NCBI RefSeq assembly: GCF_021191695.1
Contig: NZ_JAIWPT010000012.1
Location: 1 to 64,000, forward strand
Source: Proluteimonas luteida
Lineage (GTDB): Bacteria > Pseudomonadota > Gammaproteobacteria > Xanthomonadales > Xanthomonadaceae
Length of the DNA: 64,000 nucleotides
Direction: 5' to 3'
Shown here: positions 45,301 through 54,651 of the stretch, one piece after another
How positions within the stretch are numbered: position 1 is the stretch's first letter
Layout: each line of letters begins with the position of its first letter
Translations under genes and position numbers: made by a program
The notes under the pieces: model-generated
What the model was told of the DNA's origin: nothing
What the model saw: the letters and a program-made list of their open reading frames with translations, nothing else
Database searches by the model: none

Positions 45301-48300
45301 AAGCCGAGCGGCTCGAAACCGAACGCGTGGAAGCCGAGCGTGTCGAGGCGGAACGGCTTGAAGCCGAACGTGCCGAGGCCGAACGTCTCGAAGCCGAGCG
45401 TCTGGAGGCGGAGCGTGTCGAGGCGGAACGACTTGAAGCCGAACGTGCCGAGGCCGAGCGTCTCGAAGCCGAACGCTTGGAGGCGGAGCGTGTCGAGGCG
45501 GAACGGCTTGAAGCCGAGCGCATGGAGGCCGAGCGCCTCGAAGCCGAGCGTCTGGAGGCGGAGCGTGTCGAGGCGGAACGGCTTGAAGCCGAGCGCGTGG
45601 AGGCCGAGCGCCTCGAAGCCGAACGTCTGGAGACGGAGCGTGTCGAAGCGGAGCGGCTTGAAGCCGAACGTGCCGAGGCCGAGCGTCTTGAAGCCGAACG
45701 GCTGGAGGCGGAGCGTGTCGAGGCAGAACGGCTTGAAGCTGAGCGCGTGGAGGCCGAGCGTCTCGAAGCCGAGCGTCTGGAGGCGGAGCGCGTCGAGGCG
45801 GAGCGGCTTGAAGCCGAGCGCGTGGAGGCCGAACGTCTCGAAGCCGAGCGCATCGCGGCCCTGCGGCACCAGGAACACCTGGACATGCTGCGCTTCGAGA
45901 ACGAACGTCTCGAAGCCGAACGCCTGAAGGCGGCGCAGGAAGCGGAAAACTCCGTATCCCAGCGTCCGCAGGCACAGGACGGAACCGGACAGTCCGACGC
46001 TGCGGACGACGCGGCCACGGTGCCCGCCACTGCCGTCGACGCCGATGCGGTGGCGCAGCTCGAAGCCGACCTGTTGACCCGGGAACGCAAGGCATTCGAA
46101 GCCCATCTGCGTGGTCTGGTCGAAGCAGGACTGGCCGCGGCCGCGTCTGCCGCGGAGGCTGCACCTGAAGCGGAGGCTGAAACCGAAGCGGCAGGCGAAG
46201 CGGCGTTCGCGGCCGATGTCGTCACCGACGCCGCCGGCGAGATCGACTCCGTGGTCGAAGTGGAAGCGGAGGCGGAAGCGGAACCCGCACCGGAACAGGC
46301 ACCGGCTGCCGAAGCCGCCGCCGGGGACGCATCCCCGGTGGACGTCGGAATCGAGGCCCCGCCGGCATCCGATGCTCCCGCTGCACCGCCGGCCGATACA
46401 TCAGCCGAAACGGCAGGCGAAGCGTCGCCCGCGACCGAGGTCGTCACCGACGCCGCCGGCGAGACCGGCTCCGGGTCCGAAGCGGAAGCGGAATCCGCAT
46501 CGGAACAGGCACCGGCTGCCGAAGTCGCCGCCGGGGACGCGTCCTCGGCGGACATCGGATTCGAGGCCCTGCCGGCATCCGATATCCCCGCTGCACCGCC
46601 GGCCGACACATCGTCGGCACCGGCCGAAACCGACTTCGAGCCCGGAACCCAGGCGGCGCCGATGGCGCCATCCGCGGGCGAGGATCCCGATGCCCCGCTG
46701 GACATGACCGGGCTCGATGCCGAACTGGTCGACATCTTCGTCGAGGAAGGCATCGACCTGCTCGACCACGCCGACGGCCTGCTGGCGCAACTGCGCGAGA
46801 CCGCCGATCCGCACGAGCCGATCGTCGGCCTGCAGCGCGACCTGCACACCCTGAAGGGCGGCGCGCGCATGGCCGGCCTGATGGAGATCGGCGAGCTCGG
46901 CCATGCGATGGAAACCCTGCTCGAATCGGTCGCCGAGCGGCGCACCGACCTGCGGCAGCGCGACATCGCCCTGCTGGAACAGGGCTTCGACCGGCTGCAT
47001 GCGATGGTCACGCGCGCCGGCGCGCATCTGGCGATCGGCCCGTCGCAGGCGCTGGTCGAGGCGTTCAGCGGCACCCTGCAGGCGACCGCGGAGGCCTCCG
47101 GTGGCGACGCCGCGACGAGCGCCGGCAAGCCCGCGCTCGCGCCGCTGTCCGAACCGCTGCTGCCCGAGGCGACCGCGCAGGACGACGAGGAAGGCGCGCT
47201 GCGCGGATCGCAGGAACAGGTGCGCATCCGCGCCGACCTGCTCGACCGGCTGGTGACCTACGCCGGCGAGGTGGCGATCTACCGCGCGCGTCTGGAACAG
47301 CAGCTCGGCGCGTTTCGCGGCGCGATGGGCGAAATGGCGCAGACCAACACGCGCCTGCGCGACCAGTTGCGCCGCCTCGACATCGAGACCGAGGCGCAGA
47401 TCATCGCCCGCTTCCAGCGCGAGGGCGACACCGGCGACGCGACCTTCGATCCGCTGGAGCTCGACCGTTTCTCGACCCTGCAGCAGCTCTCGCGCGCGCT
47501 GGGCGAGTCCGCCGCGGACATGACCAGCCTGCAGCAGACGCTGGACGACCTGACCCGCCAGTACGAAACCCTGCTGCTGCAGCAGTCGCGCGTCAGCTCG
47601 GAGCTGCAGGAAGGCCTGATGCGCACGCGCATGGTGCCGTTCGACGGCCTCGTGCCGCGACTGCGCCGCGTCGTGCGCCAGGCCGCGCAGGAGACCGGCA
47701 AGCGGGTGCAGCTGCGGCTCGACGGCACCCAGGGCGAGCTGGACCGCAACGTACTCGAACGCATGGTCTCGCCGATCGAGCACATGCTGCGCAACGCGAT
47801 CGCGCATGGGCTGGAAACGCCGGCGGCGCGCCGCGAGGCCGGCAAGCCGGAAGAGGGCACCGTGCATATCGCTGTGCGCCGCGAAGGTTCGGAGGTGGTG
47901 CTGGAGATCGGCGACAACGGTGCCGGCCTCGACCGCGCCGCGATCCGTCGCCGGGCCGAGGAGCGCGGGCTGGTCCGTGCCGATGCGGTGCTCGGCGACG
48001 GCGACCTCGACGCGTTGATCCTCGAGCCCGGTTTCTCGACCGCGACCGAAGTCAGTCGCCTTGCCGGCCGTGGCGTCGGCATGGATGTCGTCGCCAGCGA
48101 AGTGCGCCAGCTCGGCGGCAGCGTCGACATCCGCTCGCGCGCCGGTCAGGGCGCGACGTTCACCCTGCGCCTGCCGCAGACGCTTGCCGTCACCCAGTCG
48201 GCGTTCGTGCGCATCGGCGATACCAGCTTCGCGGTACCGATCGCCTCGGTGCGCGGCGTCGGCCGCATCGCCCGCGACGCCATGGGGCCGGACGCGGTCT

Positions 48301-49031
48301 ACCGCTACGGTGGCGAGGACTACCTGCTGCACGACCTGGGCCGCCTGGTCGGGCAGGCGCCGGCGCGCGCGGAAAACCAGCTGCAGATGCCGTTGCTGCT
48401 GATCCGCTCCGGCGAACTGCGCGCGGCGGTCGCGGTCGACGAGATCATCGGCAACCGCGAGATCGTGGTGAAGCCGGTCGGGCCGCAGGTCGCCTCGATC
48501 CCCGGCATCTTCGGCGCGACGATCATGGGCGACGGCCGCGTCGTGGTGATCCTCGACGTGGCGCCGCTGGTGCGCCGCCAGCTGGTGCTGGCCGCCGAAT
48601 CGGCGGGCGCTGCATCGGCGCCGGAGTCCGCGCCGGTGGAGCAGCGTCCGGTGCCGCTGGTGATGGTGGTCGACGATTCGGTGACGATGCGCAAGGTCAC
48701 CGGACGCGTGCTGGAGCGCCAGGGCTTCGAGGTGATCGCCGCGCGCGACGGCGTCGACGCGCTCGAGCGCATGGAGGAGCGCGTGCCCGACCTGATGCTG
48801 CTGGACATCGAGATGCCGCGCATGGACGGCTACGAGCTGGCGACCCGGATGAAGGAGGACCCGCGGCTGCGCGAGGTCACCATCATGATGATCACCTCGC
48901 GCACCGGCGAGAAGCATCGCCAGCGTGCGTTCGAGATCGGCGTCGATCGCTATCTCGGCAAGCCCTATCAGGAGAACGACCTGCTGCGCCACGTCCACGA
49001 ACTGCTGAAGATGGACCGCGACGATGAGTGA
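42324..49031 (+). CDS. chpA: Hybrid CheA-type histidine kinase ChpA (PilL)
   Basis: The 2235-residue kinase is the hub of the pilus chemosensory system. Hpt-like sites are His52 (YLHQAQGTL), His480 ([12 protein letters not shown]), His703 ([12 protein letters not shown]), His885 ([10 protein letters not shown]) and His1508 ([12 protein letters not shown]). A CheA core follows: dimerisation helices near 1630-1780, the ATP site with N1824 ([11 protein letters not shown]), GDNGAGLD and GRGVGMDVV, then a CheW domain and a C-terminal receiver with phosphoacceptor Asp2161 ([11 protein letters not shown]). Between Hpt4 and Hpt5 lies an EAERx repeat helix (residues about 993-1180) and an Ala/Glu/Pro-rich linker duplicated in part. 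It overlaps the next gene by 8 bp. Confidence 0.95.
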   Translation: MTALRDAIDHTMLGWIKPELDEVLRQARLELEAFVEDPSDSSRMRLCAGYLHQAQGTLRMVELSAPAMVVEEMEQLADALRDGRAADRDIASAALLRGMLLLPDYLERLQGGHRDIPIVLLPLLNELRAARGEPGLGESILFAPDLARAAPESLVPVAPVAVDASSAALRALHAALQAWPADAAIAPVDAGPLADALRTLAACEAPDAVRRMLWVATRVAEALADGAVDDGIALRQVFASVEREARQHLDPALSAPVSAESAQEPTRQLLYHVAHAQPGHPALDGLRETFDLQAELPSASEIDHARSSLSGRNRALLDTVSGAVKEDLLRVKDALDLHLRTHAVDAAALRPQIAVLAGVADTLGMLGLGAARSIVQQQRETMSAIVDGTRPANEDTLLDVAGALLYVDASLDDQVSRLGPGSGGDASGAEDALAVEAQQTVAVVIREAVANFSDARQALVAFVETSWDHSELQEVPRLLHEVAGALKILEIPQAADYLTGVRLYTERELIARRRVPNGRQLDTFADALASLEYYLESLRGQRGDRGDILDIARASLEALGYWPLPAAGSGVPAVPETAPEPPASPFDIDLGQLARGTDPWVGSSASQPPAAAVQATAGDRSAAAPAPPAPPAVPGSPAVGTGTGIGTGIGGFEQTGDEIDDEIREVFLEEFAGEIENLDTLLPPWRAQPDNLELLRPIRRVFHTLKGSGRLVGARTLGEFSWAVESMLNRVLEGSRSASPAVVAMVDQAFYTLPQLQAVLRGDAVLTADLETMQASAARIAAGDDMLPVEPGARAPVVDVDVGDRDVTVPAPSDAGTAGPPPEAGDAAGEIATEAVETVPASVDALLLEILDTEVKGHLDTVEAWIASGGDAGVVDGERLLRALHTMHGAFAMAEVPVVGMLLAPAEEYARRLVAARTAPDPVVFGTLADIAAHVRDTLQQLHAPEPRVAVLPALEARIGAARDALPDVTTDRFAALFDTVDEDADEVAAAAEAERLETERVEAERVEAERLEAERAEAERLEAERLEAERVEAERLEAERAEAERLEAERLEAERVEAERLEAERMEAERLEAERLEAERVEAERLEAERVEAERLEAERLETERVEAERLEAERAEAERLEAERLEAERVEAERLEAERVEAERLEAERLEAERVEAERLEAERVEAERLEAERIAALRHQEHLDMLRFENERLEAERLKAAQEAENSVSQRPQAQDGTGQSDAADDAATVPATAVDADAVAQLEADLLTRERKAFEAHLRGLVEAGLAAAASAAEAAPEAEAETEAAGEAAFAADVVTDAAGEIDSVVEVEAEAEAEPAPEQAPAAEAAAGDASPVDVGIEAPPASDAPAAPPADTSAETAGEASPATEVVTDAAGETGSGSEAEAESASEQAPAAEVAAGDASSADIGFEALPASDIPAAPPADTSSAPAETDFEPGTQAAPMAPSAGEDPDAPLDMTGLDAELVDIFVEEGIDLLDHADGLLAQLRETADPHEPIVGLQRDLHTLKGGARMAGLMEIGELGHAMETLLESVAERRTDLRQRDIALLEQGFDRLHAMVTRAGAHLAIGPSQALVEAFSGTLQATAEASGGDAATSAGKPALAPLSEPLLPEATAQDDEEGALRGSQEQVRIRADLLDRLVTYAGEVAIYRARLEQQLGAFRGAMGEMAQTNTRLRDQLRRLDIETEAQIIARFQREGDTGDATFDPLELDRFSTLQQLSRALGESAADMTSLQQTLDDLTRQYETLLLQQSRVSSELQEGLMRTRMVPFDGLVPRLRRVVRQAAQETGKRVQLRLDGTQGELDRNVLERMVSPIEHMLRNAIAHGLETPAARREAGKPEEGTVHIAVRREGSEVVLEIGDNGAGLDRAAIRRRAEERGLVRADAVLGDGDLDALILEPGFSTATEVSRLAGRGVGMDVVASEVRQLGGSVDIRSRAGQGATFTLRLPQTLAVTQSAFVRIGDTSFAVPIASVRGVGRIARDAMGPDAVYRYGGEDYLLHDLGRLVGQAPARAENQLQMPLLLIRSGELRAAVAVDEIIGNREIVVKPVGPQVASIPGIFGATIMGDGRVVVILDVAPLVRRQLVLAAESAGAASAPESAPVEQRPVPLVMVVDDSVTMRKVTGRVLERQGFEVIAARDGVDALERMEERVPDLMLLDIEMPRMDGYELATRMKEDPRLREVTIMMITSRTGEKHRQRAFEIGVDRYLGKPYQENDLLRHVHELLKMDRDDE
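45342..45851 (+). repeat. 75-bp in-frame tandem array in chpA (EAERx helix)
   Basis: Six full 75-bp units start at 45342, 45417, 45492, 45567, 45642 and 45717; a partial seventh runs from 45792 to about 45851. Each encodes 25 residues made of five EAERx steps with x = L, V, A or M. Units differ by scattered, mainly silent, changes, so the array grew by duplication and is under selection for the peptide. Charge pattern (E and R at i, i+3/i+4) and five-residue spacing of Leu suit an isolated charged helix more than a heptad coiled coil. Confidence 0.93.
46191..46616 (+). repeat. Duplicated ~210-bp Ala/Glu/Pro linker segment in chpA
   Basis: Copy A (about 46191-46403) and copy B (about 46413-46616) share GTCGTCACCGACGCCGCCGG, GGAACAGGCACCGGCTGCCG and CCGCTGCACCGCCGGCCGA, and encode parallel peptides with [30 protein letters not shown] and APPADTS. 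They lie between the EAERx array and the Hpt at His1508 and form a flexible linker. Confidence 0.8.
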
Positions 49032-50529
49032 CCGGCCCATCCGTACCGCGGTGCTGGCCCGCGAGGGCGCGGCCCGCGACCGCATCGTCGAAGGCCTGCA
49101 GGCGACCGGCGTGGAGGTCGTGGGCGTGCTCGACCCGGTCGTGGCCGAGCCGCAGGCGCTGGTGGCGCTGGCGCCCACCGCGATCATCGTGTCGCTGGAG
49201 CCGGTGCTGGAGGACGCGCTGGAACGGTATGTCGAGGCGTTCGGCGATCCTGCGGTCACGGTGATCTTCGAGGAGGCGTCGCTGGTCCTGGACCGCACCG
49301 GCTGGGACGCGGCGCGGTGGCTGCGGCACCTGTCGGCGAAACTGCGCCGCGATGTCGACGTGCTGCCGCCGGGGCCGCAGCACGACGACGACCTGGCCGG
49401 TCCGGAGATCGGGATCGACGCTGCGGAACTGGCGCTCGCGCTGGATGACGGCGCCGCGACTGCCGCGCCGGACGATGCGGGCGCCGGCAACGTGGGCTTC
49501 AATGCGTTCGATCCGGTCGCGTTCGAGCACGGCACGGATACCGCTGTCGAGCTGTCGATCGTCGTCGACCCGGCGCTTGCCGCAGGCCTGGAGCTCGCGG
49601 CGCGCGACGACGACGCGCCGACGGATGCGGCGGATGTCGCCGGTGTCGACGACGACATCGCCGGCTGGTCGGTCGAGATGCCGGTCGAGGTCTCCGAGCC
49701 GGCGTCTCCCGCGGATGCTGCCGATGCGGCGCCGGCATTCGACGACGACCCGCGTGCCGATGCGCCCGGCATCGCCACGGAACAGCCCACCGCGGGCCCG
49801 GTCAGCGATGTCGACGCATTGCCGTCGTTCGCCGCCGCGGCCACCACCGCGCACGCGCCCGACGTCGCGCCCAACGCGCCGGCGCGGGTCGATCTGGCGG
49901 CGCTGGAGACGCGCATCTCCGGCCTCAGCCTCGCCGATACCGACAGCTACGGCCATGGCCCCGAACACGGCGCCGTACTCGTCGAGGGCGGCCTGGGCGG
50001 ACCGGACGCCGTGCGCCAGTTGCTGGCGGCGATTCCCCCGGGTTTTCCGCGGCCGATCCTCGTGCGCCTGCATCTCGATGGCGGGCGTTACGACCGCCTC
50101 GTCCGGCAGATGGAACGCGCGGCGCAGTTGCCGGTGAGCCTGGCGGAGGCCGGCAACGGGATCGCCGACGGCGAGATCCATTTCGTCACGCCCGATCTCG
50201 ACATCGCGCGTCGCGACGGCGTCCTCCGCTTCGTCGAGGCCGGCGGCACGTCGGCGCTGCCCGCTGCGCTGCCCGCCGACGACAGCGCGGTCCTGTTCCT
50301 CAGCGGCAGCGATGTCGCGCTGGTCGAACAGGCCATGGGCCCGGCGTGGCAGGGGGCGCTGGTCGCCGGACAGTCGCCGGAAGGCTGCTACGACGCGACG
50401 GCCGCCAGCGCGGCGATCGCGCGCGGCAGCGCCTCGGGTACCCCCGCGGAACTGGCCGCCATCCTGGCCGCGCGCTGGATACCCGCCGCGCACGCCCTTT
50501 CGCTCGATACCGGAGACCTCTCGCCGTGA
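49024..50529 (+). CDS. Degenerate CheB-like protein (ChpB position)
   Basis: The 501-residue protein occupies the place of the methylesterase ChpB. The C-terminal part (about 315-490) follows the CheB fold: [22 protein letters not shown] aligns with the CheB GASTGG segment but the nucleophilic Ser is replaced by Gly; VRLHLDGGR keeps the catalytic His, and LFLSGSD may keep the Asp. The N-terminal 110 residues look like a receiver but have VLAREG and IIVSLEP instead of the acidic pair and phospho-Asp. A 200-residue acidic, disordered linker joins them. It is therefore probably a scaffold, not an esterase. It overlaps chpA by 8 bp and the CheW-like gene by GTGA. Confidence 0.72.
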   Translation: MSDRPIRTAVLAREGAARDRIVEGLQATGVEVVGVLDPVVAEPQALVALAPTAIIVSLEPVLEDALERYVEAFGDPAVTVIFEEASLVLDRTGWDAARWLRHLSAKLRRDVDVLPPGPQHDDDLAGPEIGIDAAELALALDDGAATAAPDDAGAGNVGFNAFDPVAFEHGTDTAVELSIVVDPALAAGLELAARDDDAPTDAADVAGVDDDIAGWSVEMPVEVSEPASPADAADAAPAFDDDPRADAPGIATEQPTAGPVSDVDALPSFAAAATTAHAPDVAPNAPARVDLAALETRISGLSLADTDSYGHGPEHGAVLVEGGLGGPDAVRQLLAAIPPGFPRPILVRLHLDGGRYDRLVRQMERAAQLPVSLAEAGNGIADGEIHFVTPDLDIARRDGVLRFVEAGGTSALPAALPADDSAVLFLSGSDVALVEQAMGPAWQGALVAGQSPEGCYDATAASAAIARGSASGTPAELAAILAARWIPAAHALSLDTGDLSP

Positions 50530-50996
50530 ACACGACCGTCGACGAGATCCGCGGCGCATTGGTCCGGGTCGGTTCGGGGCAGCTGCTGCTGCCCAACGCG
50601 ACCATTTCCGAAGTGCTGTCCTACTCGCCGCCGGAACCCGTGGCCGATGCGCCGGAGTGGCTGCTCGGGCGCATGCGCTGGCGCGGCTGGCGACTGCCGT
50701 TGGTGGCGTTCTCGGCGTTGTCCGGGCAGGGCGCGGAGGCGGCCGATCTGGGCAGCAAGGTCGTGGTGCTCAAGGCGCTGGGCGGGGATGCGCGCATGCC
50801 GTTCTTCGCCCTGCTGACCCACGGCTTCCCGCGCCTGGTGACGATCCCGGCCGCGTCGCTGCTCGACGCGACCGACGACGATGGCGATGCCGCACTGCCC
50901 GCGGCCGTCCGCGCGCGCGTGCGGCTCAACGACGAGGACGCACTGATCCCCGACATCGACGCCATCGAGCACGCGATCCGCGAAATCCTGGCGTAG
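50526..50996 (+). CDS. chpC: CheW-like protein ChpC
   Basis: The 156-residue protein has a CheW fold (LLLPNATISEVLSYSPPE, WLLGRMRWRGWRLPLVAF, FFALLTHGFPRLVTIPA), linking the degenerate CheB-like protein or other receptors to ChpA. It starts at GTG 50526, the TGA of the previous gene lying inside (GTGA overlap), the same arrangement as pilH/pilI. It ends the cluster; a short repeat and the convergent rsmE follow. Confidence 0.85.
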   Translation: MNTTVDEIRGALVRVGSGQLLLPNATISEVLSYSPPEPVADAPEWLLGRMRWRGWRLPLVAFSALSGQGAEAADLGSKVVVLKALGGDARMPFFALLTHGFPRLVTIPAASLLDATDDDGDAALPAAVRARVRLNDEDALIPDIDAIEHAIREILA

Positions 50997-51020
50997 GGCG
51001 GATCCCGCCCGGCATGCGCA

Positions 51021-51054
51021 TGCCGTAGGTCGGCCCTACGCGGCCGACGTGCGC
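51021..51054. repeat. Short TAGGTCGG-family repeat
   Basis: TGCCGTAGGTCGGCC, TACGCGGCCGACGTGCGC repeats the core of the 14119-14434 units, placed between the convergent chpC and rsmE genes. GCATGCGCATGC lies just before it. It can fold by GGTCGGCC/GGCCGACG-type pairing and may act as a weak bidirectional terminator. Confidence 0.7.
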
Positions 51055-51073
51055 TGGCGCGGCGAGAGCCGTC

Positions 51074-51808
51074 CTACGCCAGATCGCCGAATCGCGCCTG
51101 CAGCGCGGCGACCGCGGCGATGCCGGCGGTCTCGGCGCGCAGGATCCGCGGGCCCAGGCGCAGGCCGCCGAAGCCGGCCGCGACCAGCGCGGCCCGGTCG
51201 TTCGGCGACCAGCCGCCCTCGGGGCCGATCGCCAGCAGCAGTTCGCCGGACGGCGCCGGCATCGTCGCGATGCCCGCGGCCGCCTCCGGGTCGAGCAGCC
51301 AGCGCGTACCGCCGGCCGGCAACGCGGCCAGGGCCGCCGCCAGCGGCTGCGGCACGGCGACCTGCGGAATCCGCGCGCGCCAGCTCTGTTCGCAGGCCGA
51401 CACGACCACGCTGCGCCAGTGCGCGAGGCGCTTGCCGGCGCGCTCGGCATCAAGCTTGACCTCGCTGCGGTCGCTCGACACCGGCACGAACGCGGCGACG
51501 CCCAGTTCGGTCGCCTTCTGCAGGATCCAGTCCATCTTCTCGCCGCGGGCGATGCCCTGCAGCAGCACGATGCGCAGCGGCGATTCGACGTCGACCGGAC
51601 GCGTGGCGACGATCTCGGCGGTCGCGCCGCGCTTGCCCGTCGCGACCAGCCGCGCGTCGTGGTCGTGGCCGTCGCCGTTGAACAGCACGCAGGCGTCGCC
51701 CTCGCGCAGGCGCAGCACCCGCACCAGGTGCGCGGCCGCGTCGTCGGGCAGCTCGATCCGCTGGCCCTCGGCGAGCGGACGGTCGACGAAGGCCCGGATC
51801 AGGCGCAT
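51074..51808 (-). CDS. rsmE: 16S rRNA m3U1498 methyltransferase RsmE
   Basis: The 244-residue SPOUT enzyme methylates N3 of U1498 of 16S rRNA. The PUA-like N-terminus contains HLVRVLRLREGDACVLFNGDG; GIARGEKMDWILQKATELGV is diagnostic; the knot domain has LLLAIGPEGGWSPND and LRLGPRILRAETAG binding S-adenosylmethionine. The start at 51808 lies 10 bp inside the end of bioA, so the genes overlap and are probably one transcript. Confidence 0.95.
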   Translation of the reverse strand: MRLIRAFVDRPLAEGQRIELPDDAAAHLVRVLRLREGDACVLFNGDGHDHDARLVATGKRGATAEIVATRPVDVESPLRIVLLQGIARGEKMDWILQKATELGVAAFVPVSSDRSEVKLDAERAGKRLAHWRSVVVSACEQSWRARIPQVAVPQPLAAALAALPAGGTRWLLDPEAAAGIATMPAPSGELLLAIGPEGGWSPNDRAALVAAGFGGLRLGPRILRAETAGIAAVAALQARFGDLA

Positions 51809-53232
51809 GCGGTGGCGCTCCCGATGGCTTCGGCGGTGACCTCGGCCAGCAGCTGCAACTGGGCGTCGTCGATGCAGTACGGCGGCATCCAGTAGAGGAT
51901 GTCGCCGAGCGGGCGCAGCAGCACGCCGCGCGCCACCGCATGCCGGTAGGCCTGCAGGCCGACCCGCAGCGCCGGATCGAACGGCGTGCGCCGGTCGCCG
52001 TCGCGGGTCAGTTCGAAGGCGACGATCATGCCGGCCTGGCGGGTGTCGGCGACGTGGCGGTGGCTGCCGACCTGCGCCGCCAGCCGCGCCATCTTCGCCG
52101 CGGTGTCGCGGTTGCGCGCGAGCACCTCGTCGCTCTCGAAGATCCGCAGCGAGGCCAGCGCGGCGGCGCAGGCCAGCGGATTGCCGGTGTAGCTGTGCGA
52201 ATGCAGGAACGCGCGTTCGCGCGAGGCGTCGAGGAAACCGTCGTACAGCACCTGGGTCGCCAGCACCGTCGCCAGCGGCAGGAAGCCGCCGGTCAGGCCT
52301 TTCGACAGGCACAGCAGATCGGGCTGGATGCCACCGGCGCCGCCGCTGCGCGTGTCGCCCGGGGCCTGCTCGCAGGCGAACAGGGTGCCGGTGCGGCCGA
52401 AGCCGACCGCGATCTCGTCGGCGATCAGGAAGATGCCGTGCACGTCGCACAGTTCGCGCACGCGCTTCAGGTACACCGGGTCGTGCATGCGCATGCCGCC
52501 GGCGCACTGCACCCGCGGCTCGAGGATCATCGCGCAGATCTCGCCGGCGTGTTCGTCGAGCAGGTGCGCCAGCGCGTCGGCCGCATCCTCGGCATGGCCG
52601 GCGGCGCTCTGGCCGTCGCGCGCCAGGTACGCGTCCGGCGACGGCGCGAACACCGCCTCGCACAGCAGCGGTGCGTACACGCGCCGGTACAGCGGGATGT
52701 CGCCGACCGCCAGCGCGCCCAGCGTCTCGCCGTGGTAGCCGTTGTGCAGGGCGACGAACTTCGTGCGCCGCGGCTCGTCGCCGCGGTTGGCGAACCACTG
52801 GAACGCCATCTTCAGCGCGACCTCGACGCCGGCCGAGCCGTTGTCGGCGTAGAACACCTTGCTCAGTGGTGCGCGGCCGGGCTCGCGCGGCGCGATGGTG
52901 AGCAGGCGTTCGGCCAGCTCGACCGCGCCGGGATGGGTGCAGCCGGCCAGGATCACCTGTTCGAGCGTGCGCGCCTGGCGTGCGACCGCCTCGGCGATGC
53001 GCGGCTCGGCATGGCCGTGCAGGTTGGTCCACCAGCTGCTGCCCGAATCGAGGATGCGGCGGCCGCCGCTCTCGATCAGCCATGCGCCTTCGCCGCGCTC
53101 GATCGGCAGCAGCGGCTGGATGTCGGGGTGCTCGCGCATCTGCGTGCACGGGTGCCAGACCGCGGCGAGGTCGCGGGTCCGCCAGTCGTCGCCGTCGGCT
53201 AGAATGGCGGGATCGTGAGTCTGTCCTGTCAT
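51799..53232 (-). CDS. bioA: Adenosylmethionine-8-amino-7-oxononanoate aminotransferase BioA
   Basis: The 477-residue PLP enzyme makes diaminopelargonate in biotin synthesis. AVWHPCTQMREHPD is the BioA start, SSWWTNLHGHAEPRI and FYADNGSAGVEVALKMA form the substrate site, EIAVGFGRTGTLFACE and LCLSKGLTGGFLPLA contain the PLP-binding Asp and Lys. It is about 50 residues longer than E. coli BioA, mostly in a loop rich in Ala/Asp near residue 200-225. It is divergent from nudE and overlaps rsmE. Confidence 0.95.
   Translation of the reverse strand: MTGQTHDPAILADGDDWRTRDLAAVWHPCTQMREHPDIQPLLPIERGEGAWLIESGGRRILDSGSSWWTNLHGHAEPRIAEAVARQARTLEQVILAGCTHPGAVELAERLLTIAPREPGRAPLSKVFYADNGSAGVEVALKMAFQWFANRGDEPRRTKFVALHNGYHGETLGALAVGDIPLYRRVYAPLLCEAVFAPSPDAYLARDGQSAAGHAEDAADALAHLLDEHAGEICAMILEPRVQCAGGMRMHDPVYLKRVRELCDVHGIFLIADEIAVGFGRTGTLFACEQAPGDTRSGGAGGIQPDLLCLSKGLTGGFLPLATVLATQVLYDGFLDASRERAFLHSHSYTGNPLACAAALASLRIFESDEVLARNRDTAAKMARLAAQVGSHRHVADTRQAGMIVAFELTRDGDRRTPFDPALRVGLQAYRHAVARGVLLRPLGDILYWMPPYCIDDAQLQLLAEVTAEAIGSATACA
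53200..53205 (+). promoter_or_regulatory. Putative -10 box of the nudE operon
   Basis: TAGAAT stands 80 bp before the TTG start of nudE, within the 5' end of the divergent bioA. It matches the -10 form used at gap and pyk. The nudE-cysQ-mazG genes may start here. Confidence 0.4.
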
Positions 53233-53285
53233 CCCCGCATTATCGCCGCTTGCGTCCGTCGCCGCGTGGACGGGGAACCGCTGCC

Positions 53286-53837
53286 TTGAGCCGCCGCCTG
53301 CCGACGATCCACAAGACCACCGGACACGATGCCGGTCCGTTCCGCATGGAGCAGCTCGACCTGGAGTTCAGCAACGGCGAGCGCCGCCTGTACGAGCGGC
53401 TGCACGGGCGCGGGCACGGCGCGGTCATCGTGGTGCCGATGCTCGACGACGAGACCGTGCTGCTGGTGCGCGAGTACGCCGCCGGCATGCATCGCTACGA
53501 GCTGGGCCTGGTCAAGGGCCGCATCGACGCCGGCGAGACGCCGCTGCAGGCCGCCGACCGCGAACTGAAGGAAGAGGCGGGCTACGGCGCCCGCCGTCTC
53601 GATGCGCTGCGCATGATCTCGCTGGCGCCGACCTACATGAGTCACCAGGCGACGCTGGTGCTGGCGCGCGACCTGTACCCCGAGCGCCTGCCCGGCGACG
53701 AGCCGGAGGAACTCGAGGTCGTGCCGTGGAAGCTCGACGCGCTGCACGAGCTGATCCTGCGCGAGGACTTCTCCGAAGGCCGCTCGATCGCCGCGCTGTA
53801 CATCGTCCGCGACTGGCTGCGCCACCACGGTGACTGA
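53286..53837 (+). CDS. nudE: ADP compounds hydrolase NudE (Nudix)
   Basis: The 183-residue Nudix enzyme hydrolyses ADP-ribose, diadenosine polyphosphates or NADH. The Nudix box is GRIDAGETPLQAADRELKEE followed by AGY; VVPMLDDETVLLVREYAAG and ELGLVKG precede it, and SHQATLVLARDL with YPERLPGDEPEELEV follows, as in NudE. No ATG or GTG fits upstream in frame; TTG 53286 gives LSRRLPTIHK, matching the usual MSRRLP start, and GGGGA lies before it. It overlaps cysQ by 8 bp. Confidence 0.9.
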   Translation: MSRRLPTIHKTTGHDAGPFRMEQLDLEFSNGERRLYERLHGRGHGAVIVVPMLDDETVLLVREYAAGMHRYELGLVKGRIDAGETPLQAADRELKEEAGYGARRLDALRMISLAPTYMSHQATLVLARDLYPERLPGDEPEELEVVPWKLDALHELILREDFSEGRSIAALYIVRDWLRHHGD

Positions 53838-54648
53838 GCGCGCCTGCCCGGTCGATGCCGCGGTCCGCGAAGGCGTCATCGCGATCGCACGCGACGCCGC
53901 CAGCGCGATCCTCGCCGTCTACGCGCACGACTTCGAGGTCGTCTGCAAGGCCGACCACAGCCCGGTGACCGCGGCCGACCTTGATGCCCACCGGATCATC
54001 GTCGCCGGCCTGCGCCGGCTGACTCCCGGCATCCCGGTGCTGTCGGAGGAGGCGGCGGGCAACGTGCCGACGGCCGAACGCCGGTCATGGACGCGGATGT
54101 GGCTGGTCGACCCGCTCGACGGCACCCGCGAGTTCGTCAAGCGCAACGGCGAATTCAGCGTCAACATCGCGCTGATCGAGGACGGCGTGGCGACGTTCGG
54201 GGTGATCCAGGCGCCGGTGACCGGCCTCGTCTGGCATGGCGCGCTGGCGCGCGGTGCGTTCCGCCGCGACGGCGACGCCGATACGCCCATCCATACCCGG
54301 CGCTGCGCCGGCGCGCCGCCGTCCGCGCTGCGCGTGGCCGCCAGCCGCTCGCATCGCGACCCGCGCACGACCGCGCTGCTGGCGCGCATCGGCGACGTGG
54401 TGCCGATGCCGCTGGGCTCGTCGCTGAAGTTCTGCCGCATCGCCGAAGGCGGCATGGACGTCTATCCGCGTTTCGGGCCGACCAGCGAGTGGGACACGGC
54501 CGCCGGCCAGGCGATCCTTGAAGCGGCCGGCGGCTGCTTGCTCGACCCGCAGGGCCGTCCGTTCCGCTACAACCGGCGCGACACGCTCCTCAACGGCGAC
54601 TTCATCGCACTGGGCGATCCCGATCTGCCGTGGCGCGAGTGGATCTGA
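53830..54648 (+). CDS. cysQ: 3'(2'),5'-bisphosphate nucleotidase CysQ
   Basis: The 272-residue magnesium-dependent phosphatase removes the 3' phosphate of PAP made in sulfate activation. ILSEE-type metal ligands appear in PVLSEEAAGN, WLVDPLDGTREF is the inositol monophosphatase-family signature, and PTSEWDTAAGQAIL the second. GTG 53830 is the start, overlapping nudE by 8 bp; the frame begins MTERACPVDAAV when initiated with Met. Followed by a long inverted repeat. Confidence 0.93.
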   Translation: MTERACPVDAAVREGVIAIARDAASAILAVYAHDFEVVCKADHSPVTAADLDAHRIIVAGLRRLTPGIPVLSEEAAGNVPTAERRSWTRMWLVDPLDGTREFVKRNGEFSVNIALIEDGVATFGVIQAPVTGLVWHGALARGAFRRDGDADTPIHTRRCAGAPPSALRVAASRSHRDPRTTALLARIGDVVPMPLGSSLKFCRIAEGGMDVYPRFGPTSEWDTAAGQAILEAAGGCLLDPQGRPFRYNRRDTLLNGDFIALGDPDLPWREWI

Positions 54649-54651
54649 TGG

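Noticed and set aside
45342..45851. Array considered as a CRISPR
   Set aside because: Units are contiguous without spacers, lie in frame in a coding sequence, and no cas gene is present.
45229..46164. Long frames across the chpA repeat, including Ser/Ala/Arg-rich and Leu/Phe-rich antisense ones
   Set aside because: The 75-bp periodicity opens several frames at once; only the chpA frame continues into conserved Hpt and kinase domains.
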